Translations under genes and position numbers: made by a program
Notes under the pieces: model-generated
Database searches by the model: none
What the model was told of the DNA's origin: nothing
Seen by the model: the letters and a program-made list of their open reading frames with translations, nothing else
Source: Hypomesus transpacificus
Lineage: Eukaryota > Chordata > Actinopteri > Osmeriformes > Osmeridae
Direction of reading: 5' to 3'
DNA: 64,000 nt
NCBI RefSeq assembly: GCF_021917145.1
Contig: NC_061064.1
Coordinates: forward strand, 6,154,091-6,218,090
In this document: piece by piece, positions 1 through 11,900 of the stretch
Numbering within the stretch: the first letter of the stretch is position 1
Layout: each line of letters starts with the position of its first letter

Positions 1-189
1 AACACCCCCACCCCTCCACCCCCCACACCCCACCCCCCTTTACGGCCCATCTGGTTTAATCTACCTGCCTGTAAAAAGAAAAAAAGCAGTTTACAGCAGA
101 TATTCTAACAGATGTTTAACTCCGTGGGATGTTTACGTATTTGTGAAGGAAGAGTACGGTCCTAATTAATGGGGGTTAGTGGGTCGTAC
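1..189 (-). other. rad51c intron at the left edge
   Basis: This stretch lies downstream, in rad51c sense, of the exon ending at 190 and is intron. It starts with a C-rich run of about 40 bases. I see no coding exon here; the remaining rad51c exons (the C-terminal part) must lie outside the window. Confidence 0.7.
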
Positions 190-1941
190 CGCAACATTAT
201 GATTGATTGCCATCCGGAAAGCCTGCAGGGCGAGGCCACCGAGGAGGCGGGTCCTCTGGGAAAGGTCCTCGAAGTCTTGGCGAAACGGTAAAGCGATGCC
301 ATCTATCACCACCAGCCGGATCTGGATTGGGTGAGAGGGGTCCAGCACACACACAACTGAAAAAATATCTAAACGGATTGATTCATGATTCAATCATTTT
401 CATTGACAGTCGGAATTCTGTTCCATGGGCCATATGAAGTGCAAGTTAGTATTCTACATTATAGAATGAATAATACTGTGCCAAAAGTAAATACAAAATG
501 TGTTCATTTCATTTGAGATTTGCACCCTATTTTGTGTGCTCCATGCTACAAGACAGTGGCTGTGTGGCGCTGTTTCAATACTTGCAGATTATGACAATAA
601 TATGGAGTCAAGCTCAACACAAAATGGAGTCCATTTTAGGAAATCTGTGGTGTTATTCTTTTTTTTTTTTTCAGTCCAAGTCTGTTGGGAATTCAAACCT
701 CGGGATGCCGAGCCAGGAAGTCAGGCAGGAGGTACGTCTCCGCCAACAGCTCCACGTAGTCATGACAACGGAAGACGAAGAGGTTGGAGAGGACCGTTTC
801 CACGGTGAACTCTTTCAAGGCCTCCCGCTGCTCTGGAGAAGAAAAAGGATAAAGGGGAAAAATAGACAGATCAGAAGCAAAGGGCAGGGGAATGTACCTC
901 CAGTAAGCTCGAGCTCTACATGGTTTCATTATGCCTGAGCTGCATGTTCCTGCACATACATCAATGGATAACAAGTTGCCAGGTGATGACAACGTGTTAA
1001 AACAGTTGTTCTATTCATGTGACAATATTACTTGGCTAGCTATCAATTACTGCACAAATAACATGAGCAGCCCTCCATGTAGTTGAACATTTATCATGTT
1101 TGAATTTCTTGTTATTCTTAATAAACTGTTTTAAATGGTTTTATATTATGCAGTGTTTTGACATTGAGAACGTTCTTGGTTACTAATCCCCATCCCTTAC
1201 CCGCATCTTCAGCCAGCAGTGCACAGTGCTCCACAGCAGCTTGTGCTAGGTCCACAACTCTCTGGACAAAGAAGCTGCCTTCTGTGTCAATGAATACAGC
1301 CTTGCCCCCCAAACCTCCAAAACACACTGGGATCTGCACATCGACCGCTAGCTGGATACTGAATGAAAAAAACCCCAGTAAGATTCAGTTGTTCATGTGT
1401 GTGTTTTTGAACATGTTTATAATAAATAGTACGATGTTGCTTGTTATTTACCAGAGCTGGGTCTTCCCTATGCCAGGGGCCCCGCACACCTCAGTGACCT
1501 TCCCTACAGGAAGTCCTCCACCTAAAGCCATATCCAGCGCAGAGCAAAATGTTACAATATTTCCCAACTCCTGTTCTTTCTGGAGTAGCTCCAAAGCAGT
1601 TAGCTTTTCAACTGCTTCCCTCTCCTGGACAGACTCGCACTTCACAGCCTGCAGCACCTCCACCGCCTCCTCCTGGGAGATGCCTGCATCTGCAACAAAA
1701 GGGAACATTGGCCAGCTGTACAGTATACAGTTTACTTACCAGTGCAAGGAACAGAACCATGGATGCTGGTGCAATTATAATTTAAAAGTACAGTGATTGA
1801 ATATAATACGTTATAATATTTACCTTTGCTGAGTTGAAAAGGTTGCAAGTCACACAGGTCTGCAGACGACTGGAACCCTGCATTGAGCAGTTTCACTTTG
1901 ACGGACGGGGCTAAAGCATAGCTCGACACTGGCCTTTGCAT
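190..1941 (-). CDS. rad51c: RAD51 paralogue C (Rad51c), N-terminal two thirds; 3' end outside the window
   Basis: Rad51c is a RecA-fold ATPase of the BCDX2 and CX3 paralogue complexes in homologous recombination and crosslink repair. Five coding exons are visible on the minus strand (plus coordinates, in transcript order): 1941-1824, 1689-1452, 1358-1201, 832-699 and 321-190. They total 780 nt and stay in phase (about 260 of human 376 residues). The Walker A motif GAPGIGKT is at the end of exon 2, the segment VFIDTEGSF is in exon 3, and the Walker B strand LVVIDG is in exon 5. The ATG at 1941 (MQRPVSS) is chosen because it aligns with an internal Met of the human N-terminus. A splice acceptor-like site (ttgttctag) just upstream at about 2004 suggests that an earlier exon, perhaps with a few more residues, may exist. 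The donor at 698 reads gtttga, weaker than the others. Confidence 0.93.
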
Positions 1942-2926
1942 CTTTTCTAGGGCGTTGTTTAAGGAACGGAAAGCACCACAACAATAACCAGGCTTTCTAA
2001 CCACTAGAACAAAAAATAAACAAATAAATCAAACCGTCAAAAGGCTTAACCAAACCGAATAGGCTACAACTGCAACAGTGAACATCCAAAGTAATTTCAT
2101 CACACATCGTACATATCCGAGGTTCTCTCTGGGAAAAGTCGGAGGAGGCATAAACTTGTAAAATCCTAAAAGCGTTTGAAATCTGGTTTCATCGTGCCAA
2201 ATATTGTTGCCATTTTCAACTGTCCCTCCAACACTTTTCTTTTAGTCAGTGCCAAGCAGCTACAAAGTGCATTAAATGCAACAACTCCACCAAGTGGTGG
2301 ACATGCATCATGCTTTCTCCAGTTTTAAAATTATGTTTTTTAAATCATACATACAAATTATTCAAAAAATATGTTTTATGGCTTCTACATATAGCCTAGG
2401 ACTAGGTATATAATTAATGAGTAAAAAAAAAAAAAAAAAAATTATGACTTGCCAGAAAATGTTGGAGTTGACGTGGGACACGTTTGTATTTGTTACCAAG
2501 CCATTGTGATTTAATTGGTACGTTAATAATAAATACAAACGTACAATAGTTTTAGAAAAACTATATATTTAAACCACGTCAGTTTATGAAGAAAGGGTTT
2601 GATGCGTCCAGCCCTAAACCAAGTAACTATGGTTAATTGTGCCACCTAAAAATGCTCGCGCTCAGACTGCTAAAATCGTTAGATATAAACTACGCCATAG
2701 CAGCATGTTGTTTGTTTAAAGTGGGAGTAAATAACGAACAGAAAAGACTAGTATCATTTGAGTATACTTTCAAGTTAACTGATTAGGCTTTTCTGGTGGA
2801 TAGTTAGTCCCTATCAAATAACTAGGAAGCGAACTGGGTACTGTATCAAACTAGCCTGCTAGCTAAAATTTTTAGTAACGTCAACGGTAGGCTACGTAAT
2901 TTCAGCGTGAAGCTGAATGGAGCAGC
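1942..2926. promoter_or_regulatory. Divergent intergenic region between rad51c and tex14
   Basis: About 1 kb separates the first coding bases of the two head-to-head genes, so their promoters must share this segment. It is AT-rich, with a poly-A run near 2425-2441, and I see no CpG-rich core, TATA box or coding exon of another gene. Human RAD51C and TEX14 are also neighbours. A non-coding 5' exon of rad51c may lie here, because a splice acceptor is visible just upstream of the first coding exon. Confidence 0.5.
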
Positions 2927-5900
2927 ATGGCTACGCTACCTGTGCCCTGCCCTGTGCGTTTCGGCGTAGTGAAGAGTGGAGGCCTACAAGCTCAGCTTCA
3001 CAGGTACACTCTGGACAGGAACTTGCACAAATTGGAGAAGTTGCTTAAAAAAGGTAAGGTTGCATCTGTTGAAACGCCATTCTGGCTAGCCAATTTCACC
3101 TTCTACAACAGCCTTTCTCAATCCTGGTCCCCGGGATCCCCTTCCCTGTTTCCCTCTTTCAACAAATCTGATTCAATTGAATGGGTCGTTGTCAAGTTCC
3201 ATTAATTTGAATCAGGTGTGTTGACAAAAGGAAACATCTAAAACAGGGCAGGGGGTCCCGAGGACCAGGATTGAAAAAGGCTGTTCTAGAGGCGCAACCG
3301 TTTTTTAGCATTTGTGCTTCTACCAAGGTGTGGATGTGGATTGTGTCAATCACCTGGGCCAGACGCCGCTCTACTGCGCAGCATTGCTTGGTTTGACCAG
3401 CGTCACTGAGCTTCTACTGCAGTATGGAGCAGACCCCAACCAGTAAGACTGAAAAATTTCACCACATAGTGAAAAATATGGATTCCGGTTCATTCTAACG
3501 TGTCCTCTGCAGTCGTTGTGAAGACAGGAGCACCCCGGTCCACTCTGCTGTGTTCTCCTGTAACCCCTGGCTGGTGAGTGGACTTCTGGACGCAGGAGGC
3601 GATCTGAGGCTGCACGACTGCAAGGGCCGAAGCCCCCGAGACTGGGCTGAGGCTGGGGCCCAGGAGAACAGTGCAAGGGTTAGTGTGTGTGTGTGTGTGT
3701 GCGCATGCCAGGGATGTTGGGTGGTAGAGTGGTAGAGGGTGGGGATGGTTCTCAGCTATAAACGGAGCAACAGCCAAATCTTTTTTTTTTTTTATTAATT
3801 TTTTACACCTCACACACATCCTCCCTGTGCTCCCCCCCCCCCCACCTCCCCCCCCCCCCCCCCCCCCCCCCCCTTAGATGCTGGAGTTCCTGAAGAGCTG
3901 TGTGTCCCACATGCACACCTTGTCCCAGATCCCCCAGCCGAGGTTGCTGCGCCGCACCCCCTCCTCCACCTCCACGTCCTCCAAGAACCTGGTTCGGTCT
4001 CCCTCTCTTCTGGAGGTTCTCAAGTCTGGGTGAGAGCACGTTTACAGCGCAATGCTTTTTGTCATTTGAGTCACATCCTGTATGGCATTGTTAAATAACT
4101 GATATTCAAAGTCACAGATTATTTTGGAATGACCCCTTAACCCTAATCCTGGTTTACACAATCTTGCAGGGGGTCAGATTTGTACCTCAACAGAAAGATG
4201 AACTCCAAGTCCTCTCCCTGTGACTCAGTCCAGTGTTTTGGCTTTGGAAAGGTACATTGAGACTGGCAGTGAATCCATGCACCTGCACTACTTCATCATC
4301 ATGCATTCCCCTATGTCCCCTCAGCCATCTGTTTTGTGTCTGTATGAGTTTCAATGGGCACGTTTCCCACTTGCCTAGCCTCTCGCCACTGTGTGAACGG
4401 GCAACTGAGAGGCCCCGAAAATGGAGTGCCGCTGAGGTCGAAAGGCGCTATCTAAATGCAGTCCGTTGACCCCGTCGAATGTATTCCCCAGTTGTGCATA
4501 GAGAAACCGGGGCAGACGCTGGGGCTCCTGGCCTCCCTCCCAGTGCTGGGGGACAGTGAGCTGGGACAGGCCGAGGACGAGGCTCTGCTCTCCTTCTCCT
4601 GTGGCCCCTTCATCACCATGACCAAGTAAGACGGCCGCAGCCTTCTCACATGGCCACGTCATGGGAGCACGACATCCTCCCCAGGATCGAACGTGCTCCA
4701 TGGGTGAGTGAGTGTGATGTTCTCCCCCCCCCCCCCTCCCTCCCAGTTACAGCTGGAAGGGCTGCAGGGTGACCGTCAAGGATCTGCAGTTCATCTCCTC
4801 GCCACAGGGGGGCAGCCACAAAGAGTACTTGGACCTGCTGCTTGTAGAGCAGGAGTATTGCAGGTGAGACAAACAAATCTGGCCTAGTTGTAATACCACC
4901 CTTAAATAGCTTCAAATGCCCGTCAAGCCCTACTTGGAAGTAGTTGTTATTCTTCTTCATGATGTAGTCTGCCAGTAGCTAGTGTTCTACATAACTGACC
5001 CTGTCAACTCTCTGGAAGTAGGGCATCTATTACCTTTCCTCCTGGGTGGTGTGCGTAGCCTACAACCACTCCTCCTCCATTCTCCCCTACTGTGCTGGAG
5101 GTCAGTTGAAAGGTGTCCAGGCTGGCTCTTGTCATGTAAGCCTGGCTCAGCCTTCTTCCTGGCAACAGACCTATTCTTCCAGGGCGAATAGCTTTATAGC
5201 TTACACGACAGCCGGTCTTAGTTTCTGCCCCTCTTAATGAGTACCATGTTGCCTCTGTCCTCTCCTGCACTGACATGGCCTGGGTGGACGGTGCCTGGAG
5301 GGCCTTCTTCCTCACTCGCCAGCCACTCTTTTCACACCAACCTGCTGGGTCATCTCCAGGCTTGCTCTGGCTCTTCAGTACAATGCCAGGCTGGTCGCAG
5401 CCTGAAGTGATGCTTGGGCCACGGTGCTCTGCCGCCTGAGAGTGGCCTCCTTCGTAGTCGTCGTCGTCGTCCCCCCCCCCCCGGGCAGGACCTCCTCTAT
5501 GGCCCCCCTGCTGGCCCCAATCTGTCCGTTCTCCCTGAGCCGTGGCTATTTTAGGGGTTGAGACGTTACGGCCAGCCATGCCCTGTTTTGTTCCTCCCAC
5601 AGCTTCTGCTGAAGGAGATGCTCTTTGTGCTGGTGGACATGCCGGTCCTTTAGCCTCGCTGATATATTGCCTTGTGCTCATGCCAGTTGACTGCGCAACA
5701 GTTGTCATGGCAATCCGCTTTTGGATTGGCCAATGATTTTTGTTCTGGTGATCTGTGATGGGGGTTTTGGTTGTGTGAGTTTGGTTGGTGAATGGTTGTT
5801 TTTTTTTTATCAAAACGCAATTCAAATGAGTCAGCGGGTTAAGTACAGTAACTCGTGCGTGTATGTCGGGTTGGATTTCAATAGAACGGCTATCCTATGA

Positions 5901-8900
5901 ATCCACAGCTCAATGTCATTGCTCCAACATGGCTCCAACAACCTAGAGTACGACCTGTGAAAGTATTGACTGCTGTGTGAACACCTGCTCCGCATAGCCA
6001 GCTGTTCCACCCCCACCTGCTGCAGCTGATGGCGGTGAGCATGTCGGCTGATTACCTGAGGGTCCGCCTGGTGTTTGAGAGGGTCCACGTGGGCTCGCTG
6101 CACAACCTGCTGCACCAGAAGGTAAGTCCCAGGCTCACAGGCTGTCATCCTACGAGGGTCCAACTCCAGAGCATGTTGGGATGTTTCCCATTGTTCTCAC
6201 TGACGGGGATCTTTATCAAAGTGGACACGGGTAGTAGGACAGTCATCGCTCTGGCCATGGCAAGAAGAACAGCTCAATTCAAAACATCTGTGTGACGTCG
6301 TGAATGTGTTTATCGGGTGTGCTCAGTTACACACACACACAGCTGAATCCACTCTGAACTGTGTGTGTGTGTGTGTTCCTCTGCCAGCGGTGTGAGTTCC
6401 CAGTGCTTCGTGCGGAGGCCCTGCTGTCCGTGGTGCTGCAGGTGTGCGAGGCTCTGCTCTTCCTGCACGGACGAGGCCTGGTGATGAGAGGCCTGTCCTC
6501 TCACAGCGTCATCCTCACGCAGCCCGGCCTGGCCAAGCTCACCGGCCTCGGCTTCATGGTCGCCAGGTGCCCCCTCGCTCTCTCACACCCTGCTCTGCCT
6601 CCAGTCCACACTACAGCACCGGTCAAAAGTGTTAGACACCCAAGGCTTAAAAAAAAAAAAAAAAAGAATATTGTCTTAAATATTCTTATTTTTTTGTCTT
6701 CTGGATTTGTGCAGCATATAAAAGTGCGATGTTTGAGATACATTTTTGTCTATGATCATTTCTTTACTTATGTGCCTGAGACGTTTGCACGGTACTGTAT
6801 GAATGCCATATATACCAGTATCCTGCTACAACACAAAACAAATCCAGAGCCCTTTTATGTATTGACGACGTGCTGAGCTCCGAGGGCTGTGTGTGTTGGC
6901 AGTGAGGGCAGCTGCCCCAGCCCCCCGGCCCCCCTGGCCCCCCTGCCCCTGGCCCCCAGCATGTACAACTGGGCCCCCCCGGAGGTGGTCAGATGCAGAC
7001 CCTGCACCGGCAAAGCTGACCTCTACAGCCTGTGTGCCATCATCCAGGAACTTTACACAGGTAAACCCGCCCCAGATCCACAAGTGTGGGTTTTCCAAAA
7101 CAAACGGTTACTCGGTGGCCATTTTGTTTTCGGACCCTTGTGAGTGGCTGTCTTGGTTGGATGCGGGTGCTGTGGGCGTGTGTGTGTGTGTGTTTACTGT
7201 GTGTGTGTGTGGCCACAGATGCAGTTCCCTGGGGTCCGGTGGACCCTCGTCAGATACGGCAGGCGCTGGAGTGTGGCCAAGCTCTGGCTGCAGACCCCAG
7301 AGTCCCCCAGCCTTACAGCAGCCTGGTCAGGGTGGGCCTCCAGCCCCGGCCCCAGGACCGCACACACAGCCTGCAGGACCTGCGCTACACACTGCGCTGT
7401 GACATCAAGGTGTGTGTGTGCGTGTGTGCGTACCAACACCTCACACAGCACACCTCGCAAACTCTTGTCCACGAGCAGCGTTCATGATTTGTGTGCAGCA
7501 TAATCTCACTTGATTATTTTCAATTGCCCCTCAACTCAACAGTAGACTCCTTCTGAATGTCGCTGAGTCTACCGTGTGTGTGTCTTAGGAGCTGGTCCAG
7601 AACACTAAAAGAAGAAGTGGTGTGTACCCAAAACCAGGGCTCAGAGCTGCTGGCTGGAGTCCAGAGTCTTCAGCTGTTGAGGAACAAGTTGGCACTGGTG
7701 GTGAGCACACACACCCACACACCCCCATGCCCCTTTCTAGCCAGCGTGTGGAAGAGGACAACAAGCAGACGTTGCACAAGCAAACAGATGATATACATGA
7801 CCTTACCCAGTAGACGCTATTCTACCATTGGGCTTCATACGTTTGAAGCAAATGTAACTCAACCATAGTCACATACCATCTCCCCCCCCGCCCGCCCTTC
7901 TCCTTCAGTGCTGCGGCCCACCACACATCCCGACCCTGAAGAGGCCGAGCGTGCCAGTTTATTGGACACCACAGTGGGCCGCGAGATCCACGTCCAGCTC
8001 AGCCAGCTGGACCGACTGCTGGACGGCGAGACGGAGGACGGGGCGGAGGGCGAGAGGCCGGGGAAGGAGGAGGAAGACGGGACGAGCGCCGAATCCGAGT
8101 CCCTCATAGGCCGAGAGATCTCCTACAGGGACATCCTGCCCCTGGACGACTGGCGCCTGGGCCCCGGCGCCGCCTCGTCCGACCCCGAGAGCACCGAGGA
8201 CGAGTCCGACTCCAGCACCGTCGAAGAAGACGGAGACAGCCAGGAGGAAGGTGCGACGGAGAGGGCCGTCCGGCCCCGACATCGCCCGAGCCGAAACGTC
8301 TCCGAGGACATCAGCGCCATCGTGCTCAACCTCAAGGTGTCCCAGGTGCTCCTGCAGCAGTCGGAGAGCAGCCTGGACGCCGTGGGGCGCGCCCGCCCGC
8401 TCCGGGACGCGGCGGGGGCGGACGAAGTGGACGGGGAAGACGGATCCGGAAAGGCCTCCGCCATTCCCCCGAGCCACTCCCACCCCTCCACCGCCACCTC
8501 CACCCTCTCCTCCTCCACGCTCTCGGGCTCGCCGTGCAGCACGGCGTCGCGGGCGGTGGGCCCGCCGGCGCAGTACCGCCTCCTCCCCCGCGGCCTCCAC
8601 CCGTCCGCCAAGCGCCTAGAGGCCCGCCTCCTGGAGGCCGGGGGGCTGGGCCGGCCGCTCCTCAGCCAGGAGGAGCTGGCCGTGTGGCAGAGGGAGTACC
8701 CCGCCGAGGCGGAGCGCCCCGCTCTGGGGCTCCCTCCCCTGGACTGCCCTTCGTACGAGGACGCCACCCAGGAGCTCCCCTCCGAGGAGCCAAGCCAGTA
8801 CAGCTCTGCCCAGGAGGAGAGCTTCGTCAACACGCGGCCCCGGAACAAGCAGCAGGTAAGCACACTGGCGCCATCTAGTGGCTCAAACGTCCCTTTTTTT

Positions 8901-11900
8901 TTTACAGAGAGAACAAAGCCTGACTTGGACTAGAGCTATATCCTAGATCCACAGTTTTCCCTCGTCAAATCGCAGCAAGGTGTTAAGTCCCCCAGCCTCG
9001 TGTGAGTGGGCGCTTGCTGCCTGTTTCCCCTCGATAGGCAGCTGGAGGTAGACGCCCCGCGGAGACAGACGTGCTGCACCACCCAGTGGACGGAAAGCAA
9101 CCCAAGAAAAGGTAACAGCTCACAGGCAGGAGGAAAGATTAGCAGTACTCACTCGTACATCAGGTAGGGTAGACCAGCACTGGAGGTAAGCGGACGATTT
9201 GGGGGTCTGTCAGTGGTTAGCTATGGGGGTGAGGGGTATCAGTGTACGGCAGTGAGTGTCTAATGCAAACCCTGCCCCCATCCCAGGCCCTGCTTGTCCT
9301 CTGATGGTACCAACTCTCTGGAAGAGGACAGTCCAACTCCACAGCCCAAACCCACTCAGCCATTAGCCAAGGCTAGATGGACCAGTAAGAGCTCGTCCCA
9401 TCTCCGACCTCCCCCAATCAAATCACTCCCAGCACAACCCTCCAAACTCCAAACGCCCCCTCCCTGAACGGACTCTCCCCTTCCCCGCCCAGGCGAGGTG
9501 TCCGACCTGGTGGCCAGGATGACGCGCGGGCACCTGGGCGCAGCGCCGGGCCCTCCGCTGGGCAGCAGCGACAGCGAGGACGTGGAGGAGAGACGGGATC
9601 GGGGGTCGGCGTGGGCGCCCGGACCCTCCAGGGCCAGGCGGCAGCCCTCTTGGAGTCGTGACGCGTGCAGACCCTCCACGTCTTCCTCCCCCGCTGGACC
9701 TCGACCTCCGAGAGCGACCGAGGAGGAGGGGCAGAGCTGCAGCGAGCTGGAGAAGATCTTCAAGAGCTTTGCGGGTAAGGGCCCCGCAACCTTGACACGA
9801 CCACGATGGGAAGTGGATGCAGAGTGGGTGACTGCGTGACAGGACGGGTGATGAGTCAGGAGATGTTTGGCTCCTCGTGAAGAGACGTGACGGTTGTGGA
9901 ACCCGACTCCTCCCTTGTGCAGGCGTCCAGAGTGAGAGCGAGGAGGATGCCGACTTCCATTCGGTCGACCGCACCTTCAACATGACCTGTGGAGTGTGGG
10001 AGGATACTGGACCAGGAGAGGTACAGGTGATCACACCAGACACCTACTATGCCTTAGCCCTATCTATAAATCCCTTTGACTTTTCGTGTGTGTGTGTCGA
10101 CCCAGGAGGACGGGACCTCCGAGTCCGACCTGACCCAGTCACCTGTGGAGCCTTCCAGCATATTCTACACCCCTGACCTTCAGCAGAGGAACAAGCCACC
10201 CCAAAGCAGCCAGGTCAACATCCAATCAGAAAGCCCAGCCTCACAGGCACACACACGCCCTCAGAGAGGTATGACTTTGGGTGACTTCGGTGTCTGCCTG
10301 GTTTGTGCTCCTCAGACCTCCAGCTCGGAGGAGGACCTGGATGTGACCGTGGAGGTCTGCAGGCCCGCCGCCAGTCAGAGCGGCCCAGGGGAACAAACCC
10401 AGGAACCCAAGAAGCACAGGGGTGAGAGCGGGCAACGCGCCCGTGCAGACTAGCTGATGCACTGAGCACGCTTGCTGAATACGAGTACGATCGATACCGG
10501 GTGTTCATCAAACCTACTGGCTTAGTTGTAGGATGCGTACGGTATGTATATGCCGCACAGCTACAGCAGCAGAAACAGTGGGCACGGTATGTTTTCCAGA
10601 AACGACACTGGATTCCGAGATCGGCACGACCCCCCCTATCAACGAGCATGTCCCATATGCTCTGGCCAGGTAGGAGGATGTACGAACAGTAACCTAGCCA
10701 TGTCCTCCTTAACCCTCTGTATTCTTTTAGGGTTGTTTCATGTATGCCCCCAAGCTTTATACCTCCCTTCGTGTGTAGACCTGACCGGCTCCTGTAGAAT
10801 GTTCTGCAGGCGCCGTGGGGAAGGGTGCGGTTGTAAAAGAGGATGTGTTTTGATAAGGAATGATGTGTGTGTGTGTGTGTGTTCAGTGGCTTCCCTAACC
10901 TGTCTGAGTTGGCGGAGCTCTCCAGCATCACATGCTCCCCTAGCCAGCTCCAGGACTGGGCGGACCAGGAGAAACAGCCCCCCAGCCCCCTAAACCGACG
11001 CCCCCCACCCTGCAACAGCACCCCTCGCAGCCCAGGTGGGAACCCCTGTCCCGCCTCAGAGCACTCAAAAAGCTCCATTCTAGATTTGTCCAAAATCGCC
11101 AACGTTCTCGGAATCCCCTCGTGATGCATTTTGTTTCTTATGAGATTGAGGGATGGGTGATAGCACACCGTAGATATACAGCGTTGTTCATAAGCCATCA
11201 CTGACATGCCGTCCCGTTGCAGCACCAGCGGGCCACTGCAGGGGCCTGGGGAGCAGGGAGGGACCCGTGCCTCCTTTACCCAGCCTGCTGGACACCTCCC
11301 CCTGGGGCAGCAGCCACTCCCTGCCCCCCCACACCCAGGGCTACACCACAGACAGCTACGCTACGGCCACCGGCAGCATGGGAGACAGCACCACGGTCAG
11401 GAGAGACGCACTCGTACCGCACAGTCTGGATCCATAATACATTCCAGGGTGTAGAAATGAACCCTTTTAGCTTGACAGTCATGTTCGTCGATGTCGATAG
11501 GACATGACGCACAATTCCGCGTCGTGAATTGATTAACGTGTACTGCTGATGTATTCATGCTGGTCTACTTTCCAAAGGGGGAGGGGGGGGGGGGGAGAAT
11601 ATGGTTTGAGTGGCTGAACTTGATTCTAAGTACTCTCATGATGTCCTCAGACGGCGTTGTCCCTGTCCAGCGTGCTGCAGTCCCCCCTCCTGCACGGCTC
11701 CTCCCCCGAGGACACGGACACGCCCACGGGGCCCCCGGACTTCACCACGGCCAGCTCAGGAGAGAGGCAGACTACCAGCCAGGAGGGGATGTTCTCCTCT
11801 TACACCCTGCCCACCCCCACTGAGGGAGAGGGGGGGAAGGGAGAGGAGGGGATGGAGATGGTGGAAGAAGAGGACGACCCTCGGGACGAAGAGGTCCGTA

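Noticed and set aside
5004-5825. 273-codon open frame antisense in a tex14 intron
   Set aside because: No recognisable domain, GC-rich context that lowers stop frequency, low-complexity DDDDD stretch from a GTC repeat, and length within what chance gives in 64 kb.
7959-8863. Long antisense frames over tex14 exon 13
   Set aside because: They are shadows of the GC-rich sense exon; residues are Arg/Ser/Gly-rich with no family signature.
10215-11225. 336-codon open frame antisense to tex14 exons and introns
   Set aside because: It spans both exons and introns of tex14 and includes a His-Thr run from the GT microsatellite. Antisense frames over coding DNA are often open by chance.
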